Source: an uncultured Afifella sp. (GTDB lineage: Bacteria; Pseudomonadota; Alphaproteobacteria; Rhizobiales; Afifellaceae). From it: a DNA stretch of 46,392 nucleotides. A program made the translations under genes and the position numbers. Below the pieces are notes generated by a model. That model was not told the origin of the DNA. It saw nothing but the letters and a program-made list of their open reading frames with translations, and searched no databases. The stretch is taken from positions 28,482 through 74,873 of the forward strand of contig CAMYKZ010000035.1 of NCBI GenBank assembly GCA_947259045.1. The letters run 5' to 3'. Shown here one piece after another: positions 1 through 9,442 of this stretch. Positions within the stretch are counted from its first letter, which is position 1, and each line of letters begins with the position of its first letter.

Positions 1-1
1 C

Positions 2-892
2 ATCACCGATCCGGCCAATTGGCGCGCCACAAAACATCTGGACCAATGGCTGAAGGCGCGCAACATCGTCGGTATTTGCGGCGTGGATACGCGGGCGCTG
101 ACCAATCTGATCCGTGAAAACGGCATGCCAAACGCCGTCATCATGCACGAACCGTCCGGCCTTTTCGATACTGATGCACTGCACCGGGAAGCGTCGGGCT
201 GGGCTGGCCTTGAAGGAGCGGACCTGGCCAAATCGGTCACGGCTGGCCAGAGTTACGGCTGGACGGAAACCCCTTGGGATTTGGCGGCGGGATATGGCGA
301 GCAGTCTGACCCGACGTTCAACATCGTTGCGGTGGATTTTGGCATGAAGCGCAATATTCTGCGGCTTCTGGCGGAACGCGGCTGCCACATCACCGTCCTG
401 CCGGCCACCGCGACCGGTGACGATATTCTTGCGCATAACCCGGATGGCGTGTTCCTTTCCAATGGACCGGGCGATCCGGCCGCGACCGGATCATATGCGG
501 TTGCAGCCATCCGCCAGGTGATTGAGGCAGGTGTGCCGATCTTCGGCATCTGCCTCGGCCACCAGATACTGGCTCTGGCGCTTGGCGGCCGGACCCGAAA
601 AATGCATCAGGGCCATCACGGCGCCAACCATCCGGTGATGGACCACACCACCGGCAAGGTTGAGATCACGTCGATGAACCATGGTTTTGCCGTCGATGCC
701 GACAGCCTGCCGGACCATATCGAACAGACCCACATTTCGCTGTTTGACCGGTCAAACTGCGGGTTGCGCGTCAGGGACAAGCCGATATTTTCCGTGCAGT
801 ATCATCCCGAAGCTTCGCCCGGCCCGCAGGACAGTCACTATCTTTTTGACCGCTTTGTCGGGCTGATGAAGGACCGCCGGACGACGGCCTGA
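2..892 (+). CDS. carA: Carbamoyl-phosphate synthase small subunit (5' end outside window)
   Basis: This is the glutamine amidotransferase subunit of carbamoyl-phosphate synthase. It hydrolyses glutamine and passes ammonia to CarB, for pyrimidine and arginine synthesis. The reading frame is open from base 2, so the gene enters from outside and the N-terminal part is missing. An internal GTG at 83 is not the real start. Visible marks are the class I GATase motifs: LSNGPGDP for the oxyanion region, GICLGHQ with the nucleophilic Cys, and QYHPEASPGP with the catalytic His and Glu. The C-terminus is complete. carB is not adjacent: three other genes lie between the two, as in other Rhizobiales, so the subunits are probably transcribed separately. 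Confidence 0.97.
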   Translation: MTDPANWRATKHLDQWLKARNIVGICGVDTRALTNLIRENGMPNAVIMHEPSGLFDTDALHREASGWAGLEGADLAKSVTAGQSYGWTETPWDLAAGYGEQSDPTFNIVAVDFGMKRNILRLLAERGCHITVLPATATGDDILAHNPDGVFLSNGPGDPAATGSYAVAAIRQVIEAGVPIFGICLGHQILALALGGRTRKMHQGHHGANHPVMDHTTGKVEITSMNHGFAVDADSLPDHIEQTHISLFDRSNCGLRVRDKPIFSVQYHPEASPGPQDSHYLFDRFVGLMKDRRTTA

Positions 893-935
893 GCCGTACC
901 CGCCGGTCGGCTCAACGGCTATATATCTGTATTGC

Positions 936-1847
936 CTATATGTCTGTATTGAACGTATCGCAGGACTGGAAATCGCCGGATTTGAAACCCTGGTAAAACC
1001 AGCGCCGCCGCTGTTCGGACGTTCCATGGTTGAACGCATCGGGCACGACGTAACCCTGCGTGCGCTTCTGGATCGTATCGTCGCCGATCTGGTTGGCGGC
1101 ATTCAGCGCCTCGTCAATATCGCCCTCCTCCAGATATCCCTTCTTTGCCGTTCTGTTGGCCCAGATACCGGCAAAACAGTCAGCCTGGAGTTCGACACGA
1201 ACCGACATCCGGTTGGCCTCACGTTCGCTCATGCTTCGCCGCGCCTGGTTGAATTTCGGCAGCACGCCGATCACGTTCTGCACATGATGGCCGACCTCGT
1301 GCGCCAGCACATAGGCCTGGGCAAAATCGCCCGGCGCTTTGAACCGGCGTCTCAACTCGTCATAAAAGGCCAGATCGATATAGATCTTGCTGTCGCCGGG
1401 ACAGTAAAACGGCCCGGCTGCGGCGCTGGCAAATCCGCAGGCTGAACGAACAGAGCCTGAAAACAGGACAAGGTTCGGTTCCGGATAATTCTGTCCCGCT
1501 TCGCGGAAGATCTCATTCCAGACATCCTCATTGTCGGCCAGCACTGTTGCGATAAAATCATCGGCATCGCTTTGCGTGCGCTGGATACCGCCGCCCGACG
1601 TGTCACTTGCCGGCGTGCTCTGTTGCGGCGCAATCGATCCGCCGCCGCCCTGCAGCAAGGTGATCGGGTTGATGCCGAAGACCAGCCACAACACGCCGAT
1701 AATGATGATAAACCCGATGCCGCCACCGCCGGCCCGGCGCACGCCACGACCGCCGCGGCCCGAAAAGCCGCCCGGCCTCCCGAAACCGCCGCTTTGTCCG
1801 CGACGATCTTCAACGTTCTGACTTTGCCGACGCCCACGCCACCGCAT
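936..1847 (-). CDS. Neutral zinc metallopeptidase, YpfJ-like (PF04228 type)
   Basis: This is a membrane-anchored zinc-dependent peptidase of the family usually called putative neutral zinc metallopeptidase. Its substrate is unknown. Residues 1-43 are rich in Gly and Arg, a hydrophobic membrane segment follows at about 44-60, and a Gly/Ser/Thr linker leads to the peptidase domain. The zinc motif HEVGHH is at about 183-188, and a downstream ELQADCFAG motif supplies the third ligand region. The 303-aa length is normal for the family. The ATG at 1847 has AGGT six bases upstream. The gene runs convergently towards carA. Its last codons sit beside an imperfect 15-17 bp repeat at 918-950. Confidence 0.9.
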   Translation of the reverse strand: MRWRGRRQSQNVEDRRGQSGGFGRPGGFSGRGGRGVRRAGGGGIGFIIIIGVLWLVFGINPITLLQGGGGSIAPQQSTPASDTSGGGIQRTQSDADDFIATVLADNEDVWNEIFREAGQNYPEPNLVLFSGSVRSACGFASAAAGPFYCPGDSKIYIDLAFYDELRRRFKAPGDFAQAYVLAHEVGHHVQNVIGVLPKFNQARRSMSEREANRMSVRVELQADCFAGIWANRTAKKGYLEEGDIDEALNAANQIGDDTIQKRTQGYVVPDAFNHGTSEQRRRWFYQGFKSGDFQSCDTFNTDI

Positions 1848-1933
1848 CTGCTGACCTCACTGTGGAATTTCCAAGTCAGCCCCTTATAGCGAAACAGGCT
1901 GCACTTGCCAGCATCGCATTGACAGGATCGTGA

Positions 1934-1962
1934 AAACAAAAAAGCGCAGCCGAAGCTGCGCT
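1934..1962 (-). terminator. Rho-independent terminator (minus strand)
   Basis: The stem agcgcagc/gctgcgct at 1943-1962 has a four-base loop. On the minus strand it is followed by a T-rich tract (complement of 1934-1942). It lies 35 bases past the stop of the 41-aa ORF at 1998-2123, which supports that ORF being transcribed. Confidence 0.8.
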
Positions 1963-1997
1963 GTTGTCTGGCCGTTATCCGGCCGAATTTCGAAGGC

Positions 1998-2123
1998 TCA
2001 ATAAATCCAGTAGCGGATCCGGCGCATCAGCCTGGACCAGCGGCAACTGAATCGAGCATGGCTGTGAAGATCCATTCTGTCCGTACCAAGCCGTGCCCGC
2101 GTCACCATGATATCACCCAGCAT
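1998..2123 (-). CDS. Possible 41-aa basic small protein, unknown function
   Basis: This ORF starts MLGDIMVTRARL and ends RRIRYWIY. It is strongly basic and arginine-rich. The ATG at 2123 is preceded by a good ribosome site, GAGGAGAA, about four bases upstream. A clear minus-strand terminator lies just after the stop. I recognise no family. The gene is divergent from the HTH gene at 2360, and three identical-type palindromes lie between them, so the HTH protein may control it. ORFs of this size can arise by chance. The support is the ribosome site, the terminator and the divergent layout rather than homology. Confidence 0.5.
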   Translation of the reverse strand: MLGDIMVTRARLGTDRMDLHSHARFSCRWSRLMRRIRYWIY

Positions 2124-2202
2124 AATGTTCTCCTCGACCGGCCCACCCGCCGCTGATTGTTACGAAACGGGGTTAACAGCCGGCCAATTATCGTTCGATT
2201 TT

Positions 2203-2217
2203 ACGCACAGAGTGCGT
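2203..2217. promoter_or_regulatory. Palindromic operator candidate 1
   Basis: The sequence ACGCACAGAGTGCGT is a perfect inverted repeat with a three-base centre at 2210. It is the first of three such sites between the divergent 41-aa ORF and the HTH gene. Confidence 0.7.
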
Positions 2218-2233
2218 TTCGGAAAGACTATAT

Positions 2234-2248
2234 ACGCACAGAGTGCGT
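2234..2248. promoter_or_regulatory. Palindromic operator candidate 2
   Basis: This is an exact second copy of ACGCACAGAGTGCGT. Its centre at 2241 is 31 bp from that of site 1, about three helical turns, so both sites face the same side of the DNA. Confidence 0.7.
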
Positions 2249-2265
2249 CAAAATCAAGGATAACC

Positions 2266-2278
2266 CGCACTTTGTGCG
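2266..2278. promoter_or_regulatory. Palindromic operator candidate 3, overlapping a likely promoter
   Basis: CGCACTTTGTGCG has the same arms with a TTT centre at 2272, again 31 bp from site 2. It overlaps TTGTGC (2272-2277), which sits 17 bases before CATTAT (2295-2300). That pair is a plausible -35/-10 promoter reading towards the HTH gene, so a protein bound here would be expected to block it. Confidence 0.65.
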
Positions 2279-2300
2279 CTATCGGCAAAAACACCATTAT
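2272..2300 (+). promoter_or_regulatory. Candidate sigma-70 promoter of the HTH gene
   Basis: TTGTGC and CATTAT are separated by 17 bases. The -35 element lies inside palindrome 3. Transcription would begin near 2307, leaving about 53 bases before the ATG at 2360. Both hexamers match the consensus only moderately. Confidence 0.45.
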
Positions 2301-2359
2301 CATCGCGGCAAAAGTGTTTTAAACTCGATCCATGACGGATCAGCCCGGTGTGTCCACAG

Positions 2360-2653
2360 ATGGCCAATATGACATCATCACAATTCAAATCCTGGCGTAA
2401 ATCATTGGGATTCAAGCAGAAAGACGCTGCTGAGAAGCTCGGGCTGAAAAAGCGCATGATTCAGTATTATGAAACCGGAAAACGCGATGGCAAGGCCGTT
2501 GCCATTCCAAGAGCAGTGTCGCTGGCCTGTTTTGCCCTGTCACAGGGGGTCAAGAGTTTTGACGGCTCGAAAGCCGTCTATGAGGACGGCAGAAAATCAC
2601 ACCATGACAGTGACGGAGAGCCCGATCTGCGCAGGATCAACGGCGCAGGCTGA
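2360..2653 (+). CDS. Small Cro/C1-type helix-turn-helix regulator
   Basis: This is a 97-aa DNA-binding protein. An HTH of the Cro/C1 (XRE) type fills residues 7-45: a SQFKSWRKSLGF helix, then KDAAEKLGLKKRMIQYYETG carrying the turn and recognition helix. A conserved IPRAVSLACFALSQG segment follows. The tail is polar and probably disordered. No metabolite-binding or dimer domain is present beyond the HTH. The start is uncertain: ATG at 2360 or 2369, or GTG at 2348, all with weak ribosome sites. Three phased palindromes lie just upstream, the usual layout of an autoregulated repressor. Its targets may include itself and the divergent 41-aa ORF. Confidence 0.85.
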   Translation: MANMTSSQFKSWRKSLGFKQKDAAEKLGLKKRMIQYYETGKRDGKAVAIPRAVSLACFALSQGVKSFDGSKAVYEDGRKSHHDSDGEPDLRRINGAG

Positions 2654-2683
2654 CAGTTCCTGTTAATGTCGCCCGCAACGTCT

Positions 2684-2711
2684 TTGCCAATGCGGCCTTT
2701 TCCTCTATAAG
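2684..2711 (+). promoter_or_regulatory. Candidate promoter of carB
   Basis: TTGCCA (2684-2689) and TATAAG (2706-2711) are separated by 16 bases. They lie about 90 bases before the carB start and downstream of the HTH gene, so carB probably has its own promoter. Confidence 0.45.
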
Positions 2712-2799
2712 CGCGCCGGTCCATTATCATTATTTTTCCTGACCTGCGTTGGCACGACAGCCAGACCCATTGCGCAGGGCACCTTCAAGGCGCGCTGAA

Positions 2800-5700
2800 A
2801 TGCCAAAACGCACCGACATTTCCTCGATATTGATCGTCGGAGCAGGGCCGATCGTGATCGGTCAGGCCTGCGAATTCGATTATTCCGGCACCCAGGCCTG
2901 CAAGGCCCTGAAGGCGGAGGGCTACCGAATTATCCTGGTCAATTCCAACCCGGCAACGATCATGACCGATCCGGATCTGGCCGACGCAACCTATATCGAG
3001 CCGATCACGCCGGATATTGTCGCGCGCATCATCGAAAAGGAGCGCCCCGACGCGCTGCTGCCGACGATGGGCGGGCAGACTGCGCTGAACTGTGCGCTGT
3101 CGCTGAACAAGATGGGTGTGCTGGACAAATTCGGCGTCGAACTCATCGGCGCGCGCGCAGAAGCCATCGACATGGCGGAAGACCGCGAGAAATTCCGCGA
3201 GGCGATGGGCCGGATCGGGCTTGAAACACCGCGCTCGGAGCTGGCCCATTCCATCTCCGATGCGCTCCAGGCGCTGGAGATCATTGGCCTGCCGGCGATT
3301 ATCCGGCCGTCGTTCACGCTTGGCGGCACCGGCGGCGGCATTGCCTACAACCGCGAGGAATATCTGGAAATCATCGAGCGCGGTCTGGACGCGTCTCCGA
3401 CCAACGAGGTGCTCGTCGAAGAATCGGTTCTGGGCTGGAAAGAATATGAAATGGAGGTCGTCCGCGACAAGGACGACAATGCCATTATTATCTGTTCGAT
3501 CGAGAATATCGATCCGATGGGCGTCCATACCGGCGATTCCATAACCGTCGCCCCTGCCCTGACGCTGACCGACAAGGAATATCAGCTGATGCGCGACGCA
3601 TCGATTGCGGTGCTGCGCGAAATCGGCGTTGAAACCGGCGGGTCGAATGTCCAGTTCGCAGTCAACCCGGAAGACGGCCGGTTGATCGTCATTGAGATGA
3701 ATCCGCGCGTGTCGCGCTCATCGGCGCTGGCATCGAAGGCAACCGGATTTCCGATTGCCAAAGTGGCAGCGCGGCTTGCCGTCGGCTACACGCTGGACGA
3801 ACTGGACAATGAAATCACCGGCGGCGCCATGCCGGCAGCCTTTGAGCCGACCATCGATTACGTCGTCACCAAGATCCCGCGCTTCGCGTTCGAGAAGTTC
3901 CCGGGCGCGGAACCGATCCTGACAACGTCGATGAAATCGGTCGGCGAAGTGATGGCGATCGGCCGGACATTCGCAGAATCGCTGCAAAAGGCGTTGCGCG
4001 GGCTGGAAACCGGACTCACCGGCCTCGACGAAACTGAGATTGCCGGCCTCGGCCAGGGTGATGACCTGAATGCCGTTCGCGCCGCGATCACCAAACCGAC
4101 CCCGGATCGGCTGCTGCAGGTTGGCCAGGCCATTCGGCTCGGTGTCGATCTCGACGAGATTCACCAATCCTGCCGCATTGACCCATGGTTCCTGAACCAG
4201 ATGAAATCGATCATCGACATGGAGGACCGGATCCGGGCTCATGGCCTGCCCGACAGTGCCGCACTCTGGCGCCAGATCAAGGGCATGGGGTTTTCCGACG
4301 CCCGGCTCGCCACGCTTGCCGGTTTGCCGGAAGATGAGATACGGGCCCGCCGGCACTCGCTTGATGTGCGTCCGGTCTACAAGCGCATCGATACCTGTGC
4401 TGCCGAATTTGCAGCGCCGACCGCCTATATGTACTCCACCTACGAAGTGCCGTTTGGCGATGAACCGGCCAACGAGGCAAGGCCGTCAGACCGCAAGAAG
4501 GTGATGATCCTGGGCGGCGGTCCGAACCGGATCGGCCAGGGCATCGAGTTCGATTATTGCTGCTGTCACGCGGCGTTCGCACTGGCCGACGCGGGTTTTG
4601 AATCGATCATGGTCAATTGCAACCCGGAAACCGTGTCGACGGATTACGACACCTCCGACCGGCTCTATTTCGAGCCGCTGACCATCGAGGACGTGCTGGA
4701 AATCATTGCCGTGGAACAGTCCCGCGGCACGCTGCACGGCGTGATCGTGCAGTTTGGCGGCCAGACGCCGCTCAACCTGGCCAACGGCCTGCAAGCGGCC
4801 GGCGTGCCGATCCTGGGCACTTCGCCCGACATGATCGACCTGGCCGAAGACCGGGACCGGTTCAAGACCCTGCTGCAGGATCTTGATCTCAAGCAGCCGG
4901 AAAACGGCATTGCCTATACGCTGGAGGCATCCCGGGCGGCGGCGCTGGAGATCGGCTTTCCTCTGGTGATCCGGCCATCTTATGTGCTTGGCGGCCGGGC
5001 GATGAAAATCGTCCGCGATGAGGCCGGCCTGGCCGATTACATGGCCAATATCCTGCCAGGGCTGGTGCCGCCCAATATCGTCCAGAGTTTCCCCAATGAC
5101 CAGGCAGCCCAGATCAATGCGGTGCTGAAGGATAACCCGCTGCTGTTCGACAGCTACCTCTCCGATGCGATCGAGGTCGATGTCGATGCCCTGTGCGACG
5201 GCAGCGACGTTTTTGTCTGCGGCATCATGGAACATATCGAAGAGGCGGGCATCCATTCCGGCGACAGCGCCTGTTCGCTGCCGCCCCACTCGCTCGGCAA
5301 AGAGATTCAAAATCGCCTGAGGCAACAGACCGAAGCACTTGCCAGGGCGCTCAATGTCGGCGGACTGATGAACGTCCAGTACGCCGTCAAGGACGACGAT
5401 ATCTATGTTCTGGAGGTCAATCCCCGCGCCTCGCGCACGGTGCCGTTTGTCGCCAAGGCAATCGGCATGCCGGTTGCGAAGATTGCCGCCCGCATCATGG
5501 CCGGTGAAAGCCTGTCGTCATTTGGTCTGAAACACCGTGAATTCGATCATATTGCCGTCAAGGAGGCCGTCTTCCCGTTCGCCCGGTTCCAGGGTGTAGA
5601 CACCGTGCTCGGCCCGGAAATGCGTTCCACCGGCGAGGTCATGGGGATCGACAACCGGTTCCCCGTCGCCTTTGCCAAGAGCCAGATCGGCGCCGGCAGC

Positions 5701-6114
5701 CTGATGCCGCTCAGTGGCAAGGTTTTTGTGTCCGTCAAGGATTCCGACAAGCCGCGAATTCTCGACGTGGCGCGCAAACTGGCAGAGCAGGACTTCGAAA
5801 TCATTGCAACCGCGGGCACCTGCCGCTTCCTGAATGATCATGATATCGCCTGCAAGCGGATCAACAAGGTCCTGGAAGGCCAGCCGCACATTGTCGACGC
5901 CATCAAGAATGGCGATATCCAGCTTGTCATAAACACGACAGAGGGCGCGAGGGCACTTGCAGACAGCCGCTCACTTCGTCAGGCTGCGCTCTTGCATAAA
6001 GTGCCATATTACACCACTTTATCAGGTGCACATGCCGCAGCGTTGGGTATCGAAGCGCTTGTCGGCGGGCAATTTCAAGTCAGACCGCTTCAGTCCTATT
6101 TCACGGCGAACTGA
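2800..6114 (+). CDS. carB: Carbamoyl-phosphate synthase large subunit
   Basis: CarB makes carbamoyl phosphate from bicarbonate, ammonia and two ATP, working with CarA. The 1104-aa protein shows the expected internal duplication. The first half begins [20 protein letters not shown] and the second carries the matching [15 protein letters not shown]. Both ATP-grasp halves keep the glycine-rich GG(R/T) loop and the E-x-N-P-R metal-binding motif ([10 protein letters not shown] and EVNPRASRT). The C-terminal part (about 960-1104) is the MGS-like allosteric domain. I place the start at the ATG at 2800, where homology begins, rather than the in-frame codon at 2749. The ribosome site there is weak. 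Confidence 0.97.
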   Translation: MPKRTDISSILIVGAGPIVIGQACEFDYSGTQACKALKAEGYRIILVNSNPATIMTDPDLADATYIEPITPDIVARIIEKERPDALLPTMGGQTALNCALSLNKMGVLDKFGVELIGARAEAIDMAEDREKFREAMGRIGLETPRSELAHSISDALQALEIIGLPAIIRPSFTLGGTGGGIAYNREEYLEIIERGLDASPTNEVLVEESVLGWKEYEMEVVRDKDDNAIIICSIENIDPMGVHTGDSITVAPALTLTDKEYQLMRDASIAVLREIGVETGGSNVQFAVNPEDGRLIVIEMNPRVSRSSALASKATGFPIAKVAARLAVGYTLDELDNEITGGAMPAAFEPTIDYVVTKIPRFAFEKFPGAEPILTTSMKSVGEVMAIGRTFAESLQKALRGLETGLTGLDETEIAGLGQGDDLNAVRAAITKPTPDRLLQVGQAIRLGVDLDEIHQSCRIDPWFLNQMKSIIDMEDRIRAHGLPDSAALWRQIKGMGFSDARLATLAGLPEDEIRARRHSLDVRPVYKRIDTCAAEFAAPTAYMYSTYEVPFGDEPANEARPSDRKKVMILGGGPNRIGQGIEFDYCCCHAAFALADAGFESIMVNCNPETVSTDYDTSDRLYFEPLTIEDVLEIIAVEQSRGTLHGVIVQFGGQTPLNLANGLQAAGVPILGTSPDMIDLAEDRDRFKTLLQDLDLKQPENGIAYTLEASRAAALEIGFPLVIRPSYVLGGRAMKIVRDEAGLADYMANILPGLVPPNIVQSFPNDQAAQINAVLKDNPLLFDSYLSDAIEVDVDALCDGSDVFVCGIMEHIEEAGIHSGDSACSLPPHSLGKEIQNRLRQQTEALARALNVGGLMNVQYAVKDDDIYVLEVNPRASRTVPFVAKAIGMPVAKIAARIMAGESLSSFGLKHREFDHIAVKEAVFPFARFQGVDTVLGPEMRSTGEVMGIDNRFPVAFAKSQIGAGSLMPLSGKVFVSVKDSDKPRILDVARKLAEQDFEIIATAGTCRFLNDHDIACKRINKVLEGQPHIVDAIKNGDIQLVINTTEGARALADSRSLRQAALLHKVPYYTTLSGAHAAALGIEALVGGQFQVRPLQSYFTAN

Positions 6115-6222
6115 CATCTAAGTAACGCCGTTTCACAGGAGACATTCTGTGGGATGACCTTTTTTGCGCTGGATTTATCGCCGGCAAACGATCCGGCCCA
6201 GCGGCCGGCAAGGAGAATGAAA

Positions 6223-6696
6223 ATGGAAAAGGTTCCGATGACGGCAGGCGGCCATACCGCCTTGGAAACGGAGCTGAAGCGGCGGACGAGCGAAGACCGG
6301 CCGCAGATTATCCAGGCGATCGCCGAAGCGCGTTCGCATGGCGATCTGTCGGAGAACGCCGAATATCACGCCGCCAAGGAGCAGCAGAGCCTGAACGAAG
6401 GCCGTATCCACGAGCTGGAAGACAAACTGGCCCGCGCCGAAATTATCGACGTCTCCAAATTGTCTGGCGATACGGTCAAGTTCGGCGCCACGGTCAAACT
6501 CGTCGATGAAGATACCGACGAGGAAAAGACCTATCAGATCGTCGGCGATGTGGAAGCCGATGTATCTGCCGGCCGGATCTCGTTGTCATCGCCGATTTCG
6601 CGCGCGCTGATCGGCAAGAGCGTCGGCGATTCCGTCGAAGTTGCGGCGCCCGGTGGTGCCCGCTCCTATGAAATTCTTAAGATAGGATTCAAATAG
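6223..6696 (+). CDS. greA: Transcription elongation factor GreA
   Basis: GreA rescues backtracked RNA polymerase by stimulating cleavage of the transcript. The 157-aa product has the usual two parts: an N-terminal coiled-coil domain carrying [14 protein letters not shown], whose acidic tip enters the polymerase channel, and a C-terminal FKBP-like domain ending YEILKIGFK. The start was set at 6223 because AAGGAG (6210-6215) is seven bases upstream. An ATG at 6217 is too close to that site. The following GST gene begins three bases after the stop, so the two are probably co-transcribed. Confidence 0.96.
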   Translation: MEKVPMTAGGHTALETELKRRTSEDRPQIIQAIAEARSHGDLSENAEYHAAKEQQSLNEGRIHELEDKLARAEIIDVSKLSGDTVKFGATVKLVDEDTDEEKTYQIVGDVEADVSAGRISLSSPISRALIGKSVGDSVEVAAPGGARSYEILKIGFK

Positions 6697-6699
6697 AAT

Positions 6700-7326
6700 A
6701 TGATCGACCTTTACACTTGGACAACGCCGAACGGCCGCAAGGTTTCAATCGCCCTGGAAGAGATGGGCCTCGATTACGAGGTCCATTCCATCAACATCAC
6801 CCAGGACGACCAGCTCGCGCCGGATTTTCTGAAGATCAGCCCGAACAACAAGATCCCGGCCATCGTCGATCGTGACAATGGTCTGGCATTGATGGAATCA
6901 GGCGCGATCCTGCTCTATCTGGCGCAGAAGACCGGAAAGTTCATGCCCGCCGGCGACGATTACTGGAAGGCCATGGAATGGCTGATGTGGCAGATGGGCG
7001 GGTTCGGCCCGATGCTCGGCCAGGTGCACCATTTCGTTAAATACAATGCCGGCAAATCGGCCTATGCCGAAGAACGCTATTCCGCCGAGGCCCGGCGGCT
7101 CTACAAGGTCCTGAACACTCAGCTTGAAGGCCGCGATTTTATTGTTGGCGATTATTCCATCGTCGACATGGCAACCTGGCCCTGGGCGTCACGTTTCGAC
7201 TGGCAGCAGATCGACCTTGACGATTTCCCCAATGTCCGGGACTGGTATGTGCGCATCGCCGAACGTCCGGCCGTCCAGAAGGGCTATCAGGTGCCAAAAT
7301 ACGTCACCGACGTGCCGATGCCGTAA
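6700..7326 (+). CDS. Glutathione S-transferase family protein, YfcG/Ure2p-like
   Basis: This 208-aa protein has the GST fold. An N-terminal thioredoxin-like domain (about 1-80) contains TTPNGRKV, SPNNKIPAIVD and MESGAILLYLA, followed by an all-helical domain with WLMWQMGGFGPMLGQ. These signatures match the E. coli YfcG group, known for glutathione-dependent disulfide reductase activity rather than conjugation. Its place directly behind greA suggests one transcript. A terminator follows at 7407-7437. This is the first of three GST-family genes in the window. The physiological substrate cannot be read from the sequence. Confidence 0.92.
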   Translation: MIDLYTWTTPNGRKVSIALEEMGLDYEVHSINITQDDQLAPDFLKISPNNKIPAIVDRDNGLALMESGAILLYLAQKTGKFMPAGDDYWKAMEWLMWQMGGFGPMLGQVHHFVKYNAGKSAYAEERYSAEARRLYKVLNTQLEGRDFIVGDYSIVDMATWPWASRFDWQQIDLDDFPNVRDWYVRIAERPAVQKGYQVPKYVTDVPMP

Positions 7327-7406
7327 GGCGAGCGATGCGGCCGGTCGGGTCCGCCCGACCGTCACGATCCGGACGACTGCAATATCAGCGCAATAATATT
7401 TTTTCC

Positions 7407-7440
7407 AGGGCCCGGTGGAGCAATCCGTCCGGGCCTTCTA
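7407..7440 (+). terminator. Likely terminator of greA-GST
   Basis: The stem AGGGCCCGG (7407-7415) / CCGGGCCTT (7429-7437) is followed by a T-rich run. It ends at the stop codon of the convergent membrane-protein gene. A second shorter hairpin (GGTCGGG/CCCGACC) lies just after the GST stop. Confidence 0.6.
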
Positions 7441-7917
7441 TTCAAATAGGCTCAAAAAAATCAGACCGCCCCAACCGATCGCGCAATATGAAGCGAGGAT
7501 GACAGCTATCGTACACCCGTGAAATACATAACCAATCCGTCTGTATCGTTTCGACAGATCCGTTGGATGAACATACGGATATTTCCAATCCTGCTTTTCT
7601 TTGGTCATGGAAAGGCTGTAGGCATACTGGCTGAGATAGGCGCCGCCGGGAGCGACCACCGACAGGAACAGTGCCAAAAAAAGCCAGAACAAGATGTTAT
7701 CGAAGACCTCGAGATTGTCTTGGTAGCGGCTGAAATTTGCGGAAAAGAAGCCGAGCGCTGCGGCAATGCCGCCGGCCGAAGCCAGCGCCGGCGCCCTCAT
7801 TGAAGCCAGCGAAAACGCCTCGATCGCATTCAATATGCGATCATGCTGATCTTGATGTATGGCATGCACCAGCCGCCCGTCATCAAAGTTGCTTTCCGGT
7901 TCATGTTCTTCAGCCAT
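7438..7917 (-). CDS. Membrane protein of unknown function, three predicted helices
   Basis: I recognise no family. The 159-aa protein has an acidic N-terminal segment (MAEEHEPES) and a soluble region with HQDQHDRIL. Three hydrophobic stretches follow: about 44-60 (near ALASAGGIAAALGFFSA), 73-98 (ILFWLFLALFLSVVAPGG) and 130-152 (a GCTIAVILASYCAIGW core), with a charged loop containing DWKYPYVHP between the second and third. The start at 7917 is chosen for GGAAG five bases upstream. A longer frame reaches 7977 without a good ribosome site. The gene is isolated and convergent with the GST gene. Confidence 0.75.
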   Translation of the reverse strand: MAEEHEPESNFDDGRLVHAIHQDQHDRILNAIEAFSLASMRAPALASAGGIAAALGFFSANFSRYQDNLEVFDNILFWLFLALFLSVVAPGGAYLSQYAYSLSMTKEKQDWKYPYVHPTDLSKRYRRIGYVFHGCTIAVILASYCAIGWGGLIFLSLFE

Positions 7918-8113
7918 CGTTGCTTCCACGTCTTTGCCGATCGTCACACGGTCAGGGCCGTGTGCTGCGGATTCCACGATCTAACATTCCACCATGGCAA
8001 AGTTGCGATGACCGGGAATTGACGTAGGGGATGCAGCAGGGCCGCCCGCCAGCCGCCAGCGAAGATTATCGGGTGTTGAAATATTTCACCGGGGCGCGGA
8101 TGCCTGAGCGCAC

Positions 8114-9442
8114 TTATGCGGCAGCGGTTTGCCGCATTTCGTTTAGCCCCAGTCTCACTGCAAAACCGAACAACACCAGCATGCCGATCAGGCCGATCGG
8201 GATGTGGGCGTATTGCGCAACCGGTCTGGCAATCAGCGGCAGCAGCCACATGAAGGCAAGCAGCGAGATCTCATAAGGCTGAAAGCCCTTTACCCGGCCG
8301 CACAGCGCCAGAAAAGCGACGGCAGGCGCCAGCACCATCAGATCGTAATCGAGAATATAGGGCGTGATCAGCGCGGAACCGATACAGGCCGCGGCCATGC
8401 TGGCTGGCGTTGCGCCGCCGCGCCACAACCAGCCGAGCGCGATCAGGACGCCGCCGGCGACGATCGCCTGCACGCCGTAGGCGAGCGCCACCGGACCGCC
8501 GAAACCGCGCACGGCGGAAAACGCGCTCTGGATCTTGAACCAGCCTGTCGAAACGTCCTCAAGCACGATAGTGCGGGTCACCGTGCGGCTTTCCAGGAAT
8601 GCCGGCCACGGCTCGATGCCGAACAGCATCAGGGTTGCCAGGCAAAGCAGCGCGACCGTGACGCCGGCGCTGAAAAAACTGCGCCAGTAGCCGCCGGCGA
8701 TCAGAACCAGCGGCAGCACCGCGCCGAGATGCGGCTTGTAACACAACAGGCCGATAAAGATGCCGGCAAGCCAGGGCCGCCGCTCCAGCAGTGCCAGCCC
8801 GAACGCGAGGCAGCCGGCAGTCAGAAAGGCGTTCTGGCCATGGGCGACGGTGACGAAAGTTGCAGGAAACGCTGCCGCCAGAAGCAAAGCGCCACGCATT
8901 TCGGCAAGGCTGCCGTTCATGCCATTGGCGGCGCCATTCGCAATAATCGCCCGCATTGCCGCCAGATAGAGCGCGAAGGTCGAGGCGAGCCAGATCAGCA
9001 GCGCCGGAATGTACGGCAATGTGGCCAGCGTCGCGGCGGCCAGAAAGAACACCGGCGGATAGTGCCAGCCGTAAAACGGCAGATCGTCGGGGTCGTCAAG
9101 GCCGGCGGCAAAAAGCGCCTGCTGCTCGCGATATTGCGTGGCGTAATCATAGGCCGCAGCCGCATCGCCGCGCTGCGCCATGAGACCTGCCGAATAGGGA
9201 TTGGCAAAATCGGTGCCGATGGGCCGGCCGGCATTGTCCAGCAGGCCGGATCCGGAGAGCCAAAGGATCAGAACGCCGATCAGCGACGCCGCGCTCAAAA
9301 GCCCGACATAGACCCGCAGCCGTTCAGCCGTCAGCCAGCCGCCGTTGCGCACCGCCCGCCCGATCGACTGCCCTGCCGTCAGCGCAGTCGCTGGCCTGAT
9401 CGGCTGATTTTGTTCAGATATCCGCTCCATGGCCGCGACCAT
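8114..9442 (-). CDS. GT87/DUF2029-family membrane glycosyltransferase (paralogue A)
   Basis: This polytopic inner-membrane protein of 442 aa resembles the DUF2029/GT87 family, GT-C-fold enzymes that use polyprenyl-phosphate sugars. About ten hydrophobic helices are visible. After the first helix come RPIGTDFANPYSAG, with the acidic residue typical of GT-C active sites, and HYPPVFF. Further on are GQNAFLTAG, YKPHLG and ITPYILDYDLM. The same motifs recur in the paralogue at 11512-12753. The acceptor is unknown; mannosyl or arabinosyl transfer is known only for actinobacterial relatives. Starts at 9442 or 9430 are both possible. Confidence 0.8.
   Translation of the reverse strand: MVAAMERISEQNQPIRPATALTAGQSIGRAVRNGGWLTAERLRVYVGLLSAASLIGVLILWLSGSGLLDNAGRPIGTDFANPYSAGLMAQRGDAAAAYDYATQYREQQALFAAGLDDPDDLPFYGWHYPPVFFLAAATLATLPYIPALLIWLASTFALYLAAMRAIIANGAANGMNGSLAEMRGALLLAAAFPATFVTVAHGQNAFLTAGCLAFGLALLERRPWLAGIFIGLLCYKPHLGAVLPLVLIAGGYWRSFFSAGVTVALLCLATLMLFGIEPWPAFLESRTVTRTIVLEDVSTGWFKIQSAFSAVRGFGGPVALAYGVQAIVAGGVLIALGWLWRGGATPASMAAACIGSALITPYILDYDLMVLAPAVAFLALCGRVKGFQPYEISLLAFMWLLPLIARPVAQYAHIPIGLIGMLVLFGFAVRLGLNEMRQTAAA

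Noticed and set aside
918..950. Imperfect 15-17 bp direct repeat (tatatctgtattgcc/tatatgtctgtattgaa) at the end of the metallopeptidase gene
   Set aside because: Short, AT-rich and imperfect; probably a local duplication without function.
2332..2400. A 22-codon frame starting ATGACGGATCAG before the HTH gene, possibly its real N-terminus with a frameshift
   Set aside because: The HTH gene has its own in-frame ATGs and a complete HTH domain, so no frameshift needs to be assumed.
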